NCBI RefSeq assembly: GCF_016135805.1
Contig: NZ_JADWOX010000025.1
Location: 1 to 64,000 of the forward strand
Length of the DNA stretch: 64,000 nucleotides
Source of the DNA: Caulobacter hibisci
GTDB lineage: Bacteria; Pseudomonadota; Alphaproteobacteria; Caulobacterales; Caulobacteraceae
Direction: 5' to 3'
How positions within the stretch are numbered: the first letter of the stretch is position 1; each line of letters starts with the position of its first letter. The notes under the pieces were generated by a model, which saw only the letters and a program-made list of their open reading frames with translations, made no database searches and was not told the origin of the DNA. The position numbers were made by a program, and so were the translations under genes. Positions 42,811 to 50,108 of this stretch are shown here, piece by piece.

Positions 42811-42920
42811 CCTCCCTCGCCCTTGTGGCGAGGGTCCATGCCGGCGACCGCTCAAACCTCGACTGCCCTGCCAAGGTCTGAGCGGCTGAACTCTGGGTCC
42901 TGGGCACAAGGTCCAGGAAG
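42811..42920. repeat. Intergenic repeat, family C (copy C2)
   Basis: A direct copy of C1 at 19.07 kb: CCTCCCTCGCCCTTGTGGCG, ATGCCGGCGACCGCTCAAACC, TCTGAGCGGCTGAAC and TCCTGGGCACAAGGTCCAGG are shared almost base for base. The two copies lie about 23.7 kb apart and bracket most of the carbohydrate gene region. Confidence 0.8.
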
Positions 42921-43458
42921 GCGGTGTTTGGGTTGGGCGGACGGGGATTGGCGAACGTCCATCCCCGTCGCTGAGTGAACGAACTCGAACGAATTCAACG
43001 CCCTGCAACTTTCTCACTCGAACTTATCAGACGCGTCGAAACCGCCCGCATAATCACAGCTGTCCCGTCGCAGGGAGAGGGCGCAAGGATCCGGCCCGAA
43101 GCGTGCGACGGCGATGCGATCGAGCGGGGCCTAAGGAGCGACGAGAGTCGGGCCTGAAAGCTTAAATGAGGATGGGGGACGTAAACCCATCCATCGGGGG
43201 TCTGCCTAAATAGGCTCCCGCCCGTCCGAGGGTCCGCGCCGCATGCACGCCTGGCCGCCAAGAAACGGGGCGCATTGCATGGGGAAGGGGCACAGGGCGG
43301 AAGAGGCCCGCGCGTCCCGGCCTGAGGTTCAACGATCGCGCGGGGCGTCAGAGCTTCGTCGAAACGGTGTTCTTCCATAGCAAATCCGGGCGCAGCCCGG
43401 ACGCCCCGCGCCCTCTCCATCCCCTCAGCGGTTCACCGCGTGAGATCGCCCACCCGTT
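42921..43458. other. Gene-free stretch with several small hairpins
   Basis: I find no convincing protein or known RNA gene here. It holds scattered palindromes: GATGGG/CCCATC (43171-43191), GCCTA-AA-TAGGC (43204-43215) and CCGGGC-GCA-GCCCGG (about 43387-43401). It lies between converging genes (lipoprotein and tgt) and could be decayed DNA or an unrecognised structured RNA. Confidence 0.5.
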
Positions 43459-43621
43459 CCCTCTCCCCTTGCGGGAGAGGGTGGCCTGCGAAGCAGGTCG
43501 GGTGAGGGGTCGAAAGCCCTGTCCGCCGCGACGGCGGACCGACCTGATGCGGAGGCTGAAGGTTCTGAGAGACCCCTCATCCGACGGCTTCGCCGCCACC
43601 TTCTCCCGCAAGGGGAGAAGG
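43459..43621. repeat. Palindromic intergenic repeat, family B (copy B3)
   Basis: A full copy with the same arms as B1 and B2, ending 2 bases before the tgt stop codon. In the minus-strand transcript it would form a long hairpin right after tgt. Confidence 0.88.
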
Positions 43622-43623
43622 AC

Positions 43624-44733
43624 CTACTTCTGCCGCGCCGCGAACTCCCGCCGGAACTGCTCGAAGCGCCCTTCGGCGATCGCCGCCCGCATGGCGGCCG
43701 TCAGGGCCTGGAAGAAGGCGATGTTGTGCCAGGACAGCAGGACCTGGCCGAGGATCTCCTCGGCCTTGAACAGGTGGCGCAGATAGGCTTTGGAGTAGTC
43801 GCGGCTGGCCGGGCAGTCGCTGGTCGGGTCCAGCGGGCTCTCGTCCTCGGCGAAGCGGGCGTTCTTGATGTTGATCGCCCCGTCCCAGGTCCAGGCCTGG
43901 CCATGGCGGCCCGAACGGGTCGGCAGCACGCAGTCGAACATGTCGACGCCGCGCGCCACGGCCTCCACCAGGTCGATCGGCTTGCCCACGCCCATCAGGT
44001 AGCGCGGCTTGTCGGCTGGCAGCAGGCCCGGCGCGTAGTCCAGCACCTCGCACATGGCCTCGTGCCCCTCGCCCACGGCGAGACCGCCAATGGCGTAGCC
44101 GTCGAAGCCGATCTCCTGCAGCCGCTCCGACGACTCCTTGCGCAGGTTCTCGAAGGTCGAGCCCTGCTGGATGCCGAACAAGGCCTGCGTATCGCGCGTA
44201 CCGAACGCCGTCTTCGAGCGCAGGCCCCAGCGCGCCGACAGCTCCATGCCCTGGCGCGCTCTCGCCTCCTCGGCCGGCCAGGCCACGCACTCGTCCAGCT
44301 GCATGACGATGTCGCTGCCCAGCAGGTCGGCCTGGATCTCCATCGACCGCTCGGGGCTGAGCACGTGCTTGGTCCCGTCGATATGGCTGGCGAAGGTCAC
44401 GGCCTCTTCGGTGACCTTGCTGATCCCCGACAGGCTCATCACCTGGAAGCCGCCGCTGTCGGTCAGGATCGGCTTGTCCCAGCGCATGAACTTGTGCAGC
44501 CCGCCCAGGCGCTTCACCCGCTCGGCCGTCGGCCGCAGCATCAGGTGATAGGTGTTGCCCAGGAGGATGTCGGCACCGGTGTCCTTGACCTGGTCGACCA
44601 TCAGGGCCTTGACCGTGCCGGCCGTGCCCACCGGCATGAAGGCCGGGGTGCGGATGTCGCCGCGCGGGGTCTTCAGCACGCCCGTGCGGGCCTTGCCGTC
44701 CGTGGCTTTGATCTCGAAGGGGAAGGCGGCCAT
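43624..44733 (-). CDS. tgt: tRNA-guanine transglycosylase (queuine/preQ1 tRNA-ribosyltransferase)
   Basis: 369 residues. It exchanges guanine 34 for preQ1 in tRNAs with GUN anticodons. The catalytic Asp regions LTDSGGFQVMSL and DMFDCVLPTR are intact, as is the EEILGQVLL...WHN block. Odd point: in the zinc site the E. coli CxCxxC reads SDCPAS here, so two of three cysteines are Ser while the distal His (WHN) stays. Similar replacements may occur in other alphaproteobacteria, as I recall. It begins directly at the queA stop (no gap), so the two are coupled. Confidence 0.96.
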   Translation of the reverse strand: MAAFPFEIKATDGKARTGVLKTPRGDIRTPAFMPVGTAGTVKALMVDQVKDTGADILLGNTYHLMLRPTAERVKRLGGLHKFMRWDKPILTDSGGFQVMSLSGISKVTEEAVTFASHIDGTKHVLSPERSMEIQADLLGSDIVMQLDECVAWPAEEARARQGMELSARWGLRSKTAFGTRDTQALFGIQQGSTFENLRKESSERLQEIGFDGYAIGGLAVGEGHEAMCEVLDYAPGLLPADKPRYLMGVGKPIDLVEAVARGVDMFDCVLPTRSGRHGQAWTWDGAINIKNARFAEDESPLDPTSDCPASRDYSKAYLRHLFKAEEILGQVLLSWHNIAFFQALTAAMRAAIAEGRFEQFRREFAARQK

Positions 44734-45855
44734 CTAGACGGTCTCTGTCCCATTTTCAGGGTGTGGGGCGCGGAACAGCAGCGAGCCGTCGCCATAGGAA
44801 TAGAAGCGGTAGCCCGTCGATATGGCGTGCTCATAGGCCGCGCGCATCGTCGCCCGCCCGGCGAAGGCGCTGACCAGCATGAACAGGGTCGACTTGGGCA
44901 GGTGGAAATTGGTCATCAGCACGTCGGCGGCGCGGAAGCGGTAGCCGGGGGTGATGAAGATCGCCGTCTCGTCGGCGAACGGCCTGATCACCCCGTCCTC
45001 GCCCGTGGCGCTTTCCAGCAGGCGCAGGGACGTGGTGCCGACGCAGACGATGCGGCCGCCGTTCGCGTGCACAGCGTTCAGGGCGTCGGCCACATCCGCG
45101 CTCACCTCGCCGAACTCGGCGTGCATCTTGTGCTCGGAGACCTCGTCGGTCTTGACCGGCAGGAAGGTGCCCGCGCCGACGTGCAGGGTCACGAAGTGCA
45201 GGGAAACGCCCTTGGCCTTCAGCGCCTCCAGGAGGCTCGGCGTGAAGTGCAAGCCGGCCGTCGGCGCGGCCACCGAGCCGTCCTCGCGGGCATAGACGGT
45301 CTGGTAGTCGGCGCGGTCGCGGTCGTCCTCCGCCCGCTTGGCGGCGATGTAGGGCGGCAGCGGCATCATGCCGTGACGGGCGATGCCGATGTCGAGGTCG
45401 GGGCCCGACAGATCGAAGGCCAGCACCACCTCGCCGCCCTCGTGCTTCTCGATCACGGTGGCGTCGAGGCGCTCGGCCTCGCAGGGCGTCGAACCCTCGG
45501 CGGCGAAGGCGACGCGGTCGCCGGCCTTCAGCCGCTTGCCGGGGCGCATGAAGGCGCTCCAGCGATCGGGCGCGATCCGCCGATGCAACGTGGCCTCGAC
45601 CGCCACCGGCGTTCCGTCCGCTCCCCCCGTGGTGCGGCCCTCGCGCAGGCCCGACAGCCGGGCCGGGATCACCCGGGTGTCGTTGAACACCAGGGCGTCG
45701 CCGGGACGCAGGAAATCGGGCAGGTCGCGGACGACGCGGTCTTCCAGCGCCTCCCCCGGGCGCACGACGAGAAAGCGCGCGCTGTCGCGCGGCTCGGCCG
45801 GTCGCAGGGCGATGGAGTCGTCGGGCAGGTCGAAGTCGAAATCGGAAAGGCGCAT
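44734..45855 (-). CDS. queA: S-adenosylmethionine:tRNA ribosyltransferase-isomerase
   Basis: 373 residues. It adds the epoxycyclopentane ring to preQ1-tRNA, the step after Tgt. Family blocks are DFDLPDDSIALRP at the start, LVFNDTRVIPARL, DYQTVYAREDGSVAAPTAGLHFT, HVGAGTFLPV and TNFHLPKSTLFMLVSAFAG. It heads the queA-tgt operon; about 147 bp separates its start from the divergent EEP-family gene. Confidence 0.97.
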   Translation of the reverse strand: MRLSDFDFDLPDDSIALRPAEPRDSARFLVVRPGEALEDRVVRDLPDFLRPGDALVFNDTRVIPARLSGLREGRTTGGADGTPVAVEATLHRRIAPDRWSAFMRPGKRLKAGDRVAFAAEGSTPCEAERLDATVIEKHEGGEVVLAFDLSGPDLDIGIARHGMMPLPPYIAAKRAEDDRDRADYQTVYAREDGSVAAPTAGLHFTPSLLEALKAKGVSLHFVTLHVGAGTFLPVKTDEVSEHKMHAEFGEVSADVADALNAVHANGGRIVCVGTTSLRLLESATGEDGVIRPFADETAIFITPGYRFRAADVLMTNFHLPKSTLFMLVSAFAGRATMRAAYEHAISTGYRFYSYGDGSLLFRAPHPENGTETV

Positions 45856-46002
45856 GGGCCGGCTTCAAGGCCACGACCGGGCCGCAAGGTCAAGGCGCGG
45901 CGCCGCCGCACGGGCGCCCCAGGGCCGTGCAATCCGGGTCCCAGCGCCTCCGATTGTCGTCCGGCGCACACAGCCGTCGCCAAGCCATGCTAAGGCCAAG
46001 CC

Positions 46003-46980
46003 ATGCAACTGATCCTGCACCTCGTTCGGCTGTTCTTCCGCGGTTCCGCCCTGGCCATGGTCCTGCTGGCCGCCGGACTGGGCGTGGCCGGCCTGGGCGG
46101 TGCGTTCAGCGACAGGCTGGACATACCCAACCATTTCGCCCCGGTCTGGGCCGTGCTGGGCCTTGCCGGCGCCGTGGTCGCCGCGATCGTCTCGCGGCGC
46201 GGCGAGCGCTGGGCGATCATCGCCCTGGGGGTGCTGGCCCTGGCCAGCAGCGGCGTCCAGATAGCCCCCGAGCTGATCGCCGCCTCCCGCCACAAGCCTG
46301 CCGTTGGGCCGGCCACGCTCAAGGTCATCCAGTTCAACGCCTTCGCCAAAAACAAGGATCCGGACAAGGCCCTGGCCTGGATCCTGGAACAGGACGCCGA
46401 CATCGTGCTGCTCGAGGAAGGCGGCAGCAAGGCCTGGCCGATCGTGGCCGCCCTGCGCCGGCTCTATCCGTTCGCCGTGTCCTGCGCGGGCGCCCACCGC
46501 GGCTGCGACAGCTGGATTTTCAGCAAGAAGCAGATGATCGATCGCGGCGGCCTCTACGAGGACGGCGACCGCTTCGCCGGCGCGTGGGCCACCCTGGCCG
46601 ACGCCGACGGCCCGTTCACGGTGGTGGTCACCCACTATGTCTGGCCCGCGCCGGCCGGCGCCCAGCAGGCCCAGACCCGCTACCTGGCCGAGGTGCTCAA
46701 GCGCTTCGACAAGCAGGCGATGATCGTCGGCGGCGACTTCAACTCCGCCCCCTGGTCGTGGAGCCTGCGCCGCCAGGACAAGCTGTTCGGGCTGCAGCGC
46801 CGGACCCTGGCCCTGGCCAGCTGGCCCGCGTCCGGCGGCCTGCGCATCGGCGACGCCCCCTTCCCGCTCCTGCCGATCGACCACGTCTATGCCGGCAAGG
46901 CCTGGACAACGGTCAGCGTCAAGCGCGGCCCGCCGATCGGCTCCGACCACCTGCCGATCGTCGTGACGCTCAGGCGGTAG
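46003..46980 (+). CDS. Membrane-anchored endonuclease/exonuclease/phosphatase-family protein
   Basis: 325 residues. Two or three N-terminal membrane helices (about 14-36, 46-62, 70-92) are followed by an EEP domain (about 105-325). Motifs are QFNAFAKN, LLEEGG (metal Glu), THYVWP, GGDFNS and the terminal SDHLPIVV with Asp-His. Members act on nucleic acids, phosphoinositides or sphingolipids; this membrane-tethered type (YafD-like) has no sure substrate. The catalytic domain probably faces the periplasm, judging from the helix count. The gene ends at a strong bidirectional terminator shared with the cyclophilin operon. Confidence 0.87.
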   Translation: MQLILHLVRLFFRGSALAMVLLAAGLGVAGLGGAFSDRLDIPNHFAPVWAVLGLAGAVVAAIVSRRGERWAIIALGVLALASSGVQIAPELIAASRHKPAVGPATLKVIQFNAFAKNKDPDKALAWILEQDADIVLLEEGGSKAWPIVAALRRLYPFAVSCAGAHRGCDSWIFSKKQMIDRGGLYEDGDRFAGAWATLADADGPFTVVVTHYVWPAPAGAQQAQTRYLAEVLKRFDKQAMIVGGDFNSAPWSWSLRRQDKLFGLQRRTLALASWPASGGLRIGDAPFPLLPIDHVYAGKAWTTVSVKRGPPIGSDHLPIVVTLRR

Positions 46981-46986
46981 GCTCCA

Positions 46987-47025
46987 AAGAAAAAGGGCCC
47001 GTCCGTTGCCGGACAGGCCCCTCTT
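46987..47025. terminator. Bidirectional intrinsic terminator between EEP gene and cyclophilin operon
   Basis: The stem is GGGCCCGTCCG (46995-47005) with CGGACAGGCCC (47010-47020), one mismatch and a 4-base loop. On the minus strand it is followed by TTTTTCTTT, so it best ends the leftward cyclophilin transcript; on the plus strand CTCTT follows. Confidence 0.88.
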
Positions 47026-47045
47026 CAAGTTCTGGCGTCGAAGCC

Positions 47046-47513
47046 TCAGGCGTCGGCGGCGATCTTGGCGCTGACGATCTTGCCCGGAGCGCGTGGCGGC
47101 TCGCCCTTGGGCAGGCCGTCGACCAGGTCCATGCCCTCGGTCACCTGGCCCCAGACGGTGTATTGCTTGTCGAGGAAGGTGGCGTCGTCGAAGACGATGA
47201 AGAACTGGCTGTTGGCCGAGTTCGGATCGGGCGTGCGGGCCATCGAGCAGACGCCGCGCACGTGCGGCTCGGCCGAGAACTCGGCCTTCAGGTCGGGCTT
47301 GGACGAGCCGCCACGGCCGGTGCCGGTCGGGTCGCCGCCCTGGGCCATGAAGCCCGGGATCACGCGGTGGAAGACGACGCCGTCGTAGAAGCCTTCGCGA
47401 ACCAGTTCCTTGATCCGCTCGACGTGGCCCGGGGCCAGGTCGGGACGCAGCTTGATCGTGACCGGGCCGTTTTCAAGCGTCAGGATCAGGGTGTTTTCGA
47501 GGTCAGCCGACAT
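47046..47513 (-). CDS. ppiB: Cytoplasmic peptidyl-prolyl cis-trans isomerase, cyclophilin type
   Basis: 155 residues, no signal peptide. Catalytic and binding residues of cyclophilin are visible: FHRVIPGFMAQGGD (Arg, Phe, Met, Gln), GVCSMART, NSANSQFFI and the WGQVTEGMD block. It accelerates proline isomerisation during folding in the cytoplasm. Last gene of a run of three cyclophilin genes, 66 bp after the second, and followed by a strong terminator. Confidence 0.95.
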   Translation of the reverse strand: MSADLENTLILTLENGPVTIKLRPDLAPGHVERIKELVREGFYDGVVFHRVIPGFMAQGGDPTGTGRGGSSKPDLKAEFSAEPHVRGVCSMARTPDPNSANSQFFIVFDDATFLDKQYTVWGQVTEGMDLVDGLPKGEPPRAPGKIVSAKIAADA

Positions 47514-47579
47514 GGTCGTCCCTTCGGAATTGAATATGTGCGGCTCTTTAGCTGGTCGGAAAGCGGCTGTGAACCGCCG

Positions 47580-48464
47580 TTACAGCACCTCGACGGGAAC
47601 CTCGAGGTCGCAGACCGAGAAATCCGCGCCCCGCGCCTTGCGCACGGCGGCGATCTGCCCCTGGAACCAGGCGCCCTTGGGATCGATGACCTTGATCTTC
47701 GGACGCTCGGCCTCGGGGATGTCGGCCAGCAGCCGCACGGTGGTCATCTCGTCCTGCGGATCGGCCACCGGCTCGCCGGTCTTGATCGAGCGCACCACGT
47801 CGAGGCCCGAGATCACCCGGCCAAAGGCCGTGTAGCGCTTGTCCAGCGACGGATAGGGCTGGCGCATCAGGAAGAACTGGCTGTTGGCGCTGTCGGGCGC
47901 GTCGTCGCGGGCCATGCCCACCACGCCCGGGCAATAGGTACCCCAGGCGGCGACCTTCTTGTCGCTGGTCATGGTGCTCCAGCTCCAGCCCTGGCTGACG
48001 ACTGGCAGCGACTTCAAGAGGCCCACCTCGGTGCCGGCCGGCGCGGCGGCGACCACGAACGGCAGGTCCTGCGTGCGGCGGAAGGTGAACTCGGCCTTGA
48101 GGTTGGGCTTGTCGGTATTGCCCTGGCCGGTGTCCTCCGGATCCCCCGTCTGGGCCATGAACCGGTCGATGACCCTGAAGAAGGTCCGGCGATTATAGGC
48201 GCCCGCCCGGGTCAGCTCCTGCAGCCGCGCCACATGGGCCGGGGCTACCTCGGGGATCAGCTCCACGAGGATGCGGCCCCGGTTGGTGTCGATCACCATC
48301 ACCGTGTCGGGCGCCGGCGTGCGCCAGTCGGCCGCCTTGGGGCCGGAGGCGACCGCCGCAGCGACGGCCTTGACCCGCTTGGCCTTGGACGCGGCCTGCG
48401 CCGCCGGGACGACCGCCGCGAAGGCGACCAGGGAGACGGCGGCGGCGGCGATCGGCAGGCGCAT
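47580..48464 (-). CDS. Exported cyclophilin-type peptidyl-prolyl isomerase (paralogue 2)
   Basis: 294 residues. A signal peptide (IAAAAVSLVAFAAVVPAAQA) is followed by a basic/Ala-rich stretch, then the cyclophilin fold with FFRVIDRFMAQTGD, GVVGMARDD, NSANSQFFLM and FGRVISGLDVV. It is larger than PpiA (about 190) because of an insert around 140-190 and a C-terminal extension. Two cysteines, in TYCPGVVG and SVCDLEVP, are shared with paralogue 3 and may form a disulfide. It starts 12 bp after paralogue 3. Expected location: periplasm. Confidence 0.92.
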   Translation of the reverse strand: MRLPIAAAAVSLVAFAAVVPAAQAASKAKRVKAVAAAVASGPKAADWRTPAPDTVMVIDTNRGRILVELIPEVAPAHVARLQELTRAGAYNRRTFFRVIDRFMAQTGDPEDTGQGNTDKPNLKAEFTFRRTQDLPFVVAAAPAGTEVGLLKSLPVVSQGWSWSTMTSDKKVAAWGTYCPGVVGMARDDAPDSANSQFFLMRQPYPSLDKRYTAFGRVISGLDVVRSIKTGEPVADPQDEMTTVRLLADIPEAERPKIKVIDPKGAWFQGQIAAVRKARGADFSVCDLEVPVEVL

Positions 48465-48476
48465 CAGGACCTCGGC

Positions 48477-49316
48477 TTACTTGCTGACCTTGGCGGGCAC
48501 TTCGACGTCGCAGATGTTGAAGCCGACGCCAAGCTCGGCCTGCTTCTTCTTCAGCACTTCGGCGAAGGCGGCGCTGCGGGTGTCCATCACCTGCACCGTC
48601 GGGCGCTTGTCGGCCGGGATATCGGCCAGCACCTTGACGCTGAGCATCTTGTCCTGCGGATCGGGGGCCGGCTCGCCGACCTTGATCGCCCGCACCACCT
48701 CGAGGCCCGACACGACGCGGCCGAAGGCGGTGTAGGTCTTTTCCAGCGACGGATAGTGCTGGCGCATGAAGAAGAACTGGCTGTTGGCGCTGTTGGGATC
48801 GCCGGCGCGGGCCATGCCCAGCACGCCCGGACAGAAGTTGCCCCAGGCCTGCACCTTGCCGTCGGCGGTCATGGCCGCCAGCATCGACGACTGGCTGGTC
48901 ACGGCCAGCGGGCCGACGAAGCCGGTCTCCAGCGAGCCGACCTTGCCGGCCGGCGCGAACGCGCCGCCCGTGCCGGGGCGGCGGAAGGTGAACTCGCCCG
49001 CCAGGTCCGGCTTGTCCGAACCGCCCGTGCCGTCGTTCTTCGGATCGCCCGTCTGGGCCATGAAGCCGTCGATGACGCGGAAGAAGGTCAGGCCGTCATA
49101 GAAGCCGGCCCGGGCCAGTTCTCGCACCCGCTCCACATGGCCGGGTGCGGCCTCGGGAACCAGCTCGGCGACGATCCGGCCCTTGTTGGTCTCGACCACC
49201 AGCACGTTCTGCGGGTCGGGCGTACGCCACTCGGCGACTTGGGCGGAGGCGACGACGGGCGCGACCGAAACGAACGCCAGGGCGGCGACGCCGAGAGCGC
49301 GGAACGCAGACTTCAT
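48477..49316 (-). CDS. Exported cyclophilin-type peptidyl-prolyl isomerase (paralogue 3)
   Basis: 279 residues from the ATG at 49316, which gives a signal peptide (ALGVAALAFVSVAPVVASA). Cyclophilin motifs: FFRVIDGFMAQTGD, GVLGMARAGD, NSANSQFFFMRQ and FGRVVSGLEVV. It is clearly the closest relative of paralogue 2, with the same insert, the same C-terminal extension and the same Cys pair (NFCPGVLG and NICDVEVP). First gene of the three-gene cyclophilin run. The 344-residue reading from 49511 runs into repeat B4 and is rejected. Confidence 0.92.
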   Translation of the reverse strand: MKSAFRALGVAALAFVSVAPVVASAQVAEWRTPDPQNVLVVETNKGRIVAELVPEAAPGHVERVRELARAGFYDGLTFFRVIDGFMAQTGDPKNDGTGGSDKPDLAGEFTFRRPGTGGAFAPAGKVGSLETGFVGPLAVTSQSSMLAAMTADGKVQAWGNFCPGVLGMARAGDPNSANSQFFFMRQHYPSLEKTYTAFGRVVSGLEVVRAIKVGEPAPDPQDKMLSVKVLADIPADKRPTVQVMDTRSAAFAEVLKKKQAELGVGFNICDVEVPAKVSK

Positions 49317-49426
49317 GAAATTCCCCGAACAGATCTCACCGCCCGGCGTAGAACGACGACGGCGCGGCGACAAGCGCTGCTGATAGAAGCGGATGATTTC
49401 GACGACTTGTGGGCGGCCCGGGCAAT

Positions 49427-49593
49427 CCTTCTCCCCTTGCGGGAGAAGGTGGCGGCCAAAGGCCGTCGGATGAGGGGTCGCGCCGACATGAGACGCGCCT
49501 ATCCAGCCCAACCACGGCTGAGGCTTAGAGTTCTGAGAGACCCCTCACCCGACCTCCCTCCGGGAGGCCACCCTCTCCCGCAAGGGGAGAGGG
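49427..49593. repeat. Palindromic intergenic repeat, family B (copy B4, inverted orientation)
   Basis: CCTTCTCCCCTTGCGGGAGAAGG comes first and CCCTCTCCCGCAAGGGGAGAGGG last, the reverse of B1-B3. It fills the space between coaD (ends 49598) and the cyclophilin operon start. Confidence 0.88.
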
Positions 49594-49597
49594 AAAA

Positions 49598-50086
49598 TCA
49601 GCGCGCCTTCAGCTTGCCCAGCAGCTCCGCCGCTACGCCGGGCGTCACGAACTTGCCGACCTCGCCGTCGAGGGCGGCGATTTCCTTGACCAGGCGGGAG
49701 GCGATGGCCTGGTGGCGCGGGTCGGCCATCAGGAAGACGGTCTCGATCTCGCGATCCATCTGCTGGTTCATCGCCGTCATCTGGAATTCGTACTCGAAGT
49801 CGGCCACGGCCCGCAGGCCGCGGACGATCATCTGGGCGCCGACCTCACGGGCGAAGTGGATCAGCAGGCTGTCGAACGGACGGACCTCGATCACCGCGCC
49901 GCCCAGGTGGGCCGTCTCGCGCTGCAGCATGGCGACCCGCTCTTCGAGCGTGAACAACGGGTTCTTGCCGATGTTCACCGCCACCCCGATGACCAGATGG
50001 TCGACCAGCTTGACCGCCCGACCGATGATGTCGAGATGCCCGTTGGTGACCGGATCGAACGTCCCGGGATACAGCCCAATCCGCAT
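49598..50086 (-). CDS. coaD: Phosphopantetheine adenylyltransferase
   Basis: 162 residues, the standard length. It transfers AMP to 4'-phosphopantetheine, giving dephospho-CoA. Nucleotidyltransferase motifs: YPGTFDPVTNGH (T14-x-x-H17 type), IVRGLRAVADFEYE and the C-terminal ISSR-equivalent AIASRLVKE. The ATG at 50086 follows AGGGGG; the 12-residue extension in the open frame is not part of the family. It lies 22 bp after gyrA on the same strand. Confidence 0.97.
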   Translation of the reverse strand: MRIGLYPGTFDPVTNGHLDIIGRAVKLVDHLVIGVAVNIGKNPLFTLEERVAMLQRETAHLGGAVIEVRPFDSLLIHFAREVGAQMIVRGLRAVADFEYEFQMTAMNQQMDREIETVFLMADPRHQAIASRLVKEIAALDGEVGKFVTPGVAAELLGKLKAR

Positions 50087-50108
50087 GAAACCCCCTGCGC
50101 CTTCAGAC

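Noticed and set aside
48477..49511. Longer start for the first cyclophilin (344 residues)
   Set aside because: The extra residues are encoded by repeat B4; the ATG at 49316 gives a normal signal peptide.
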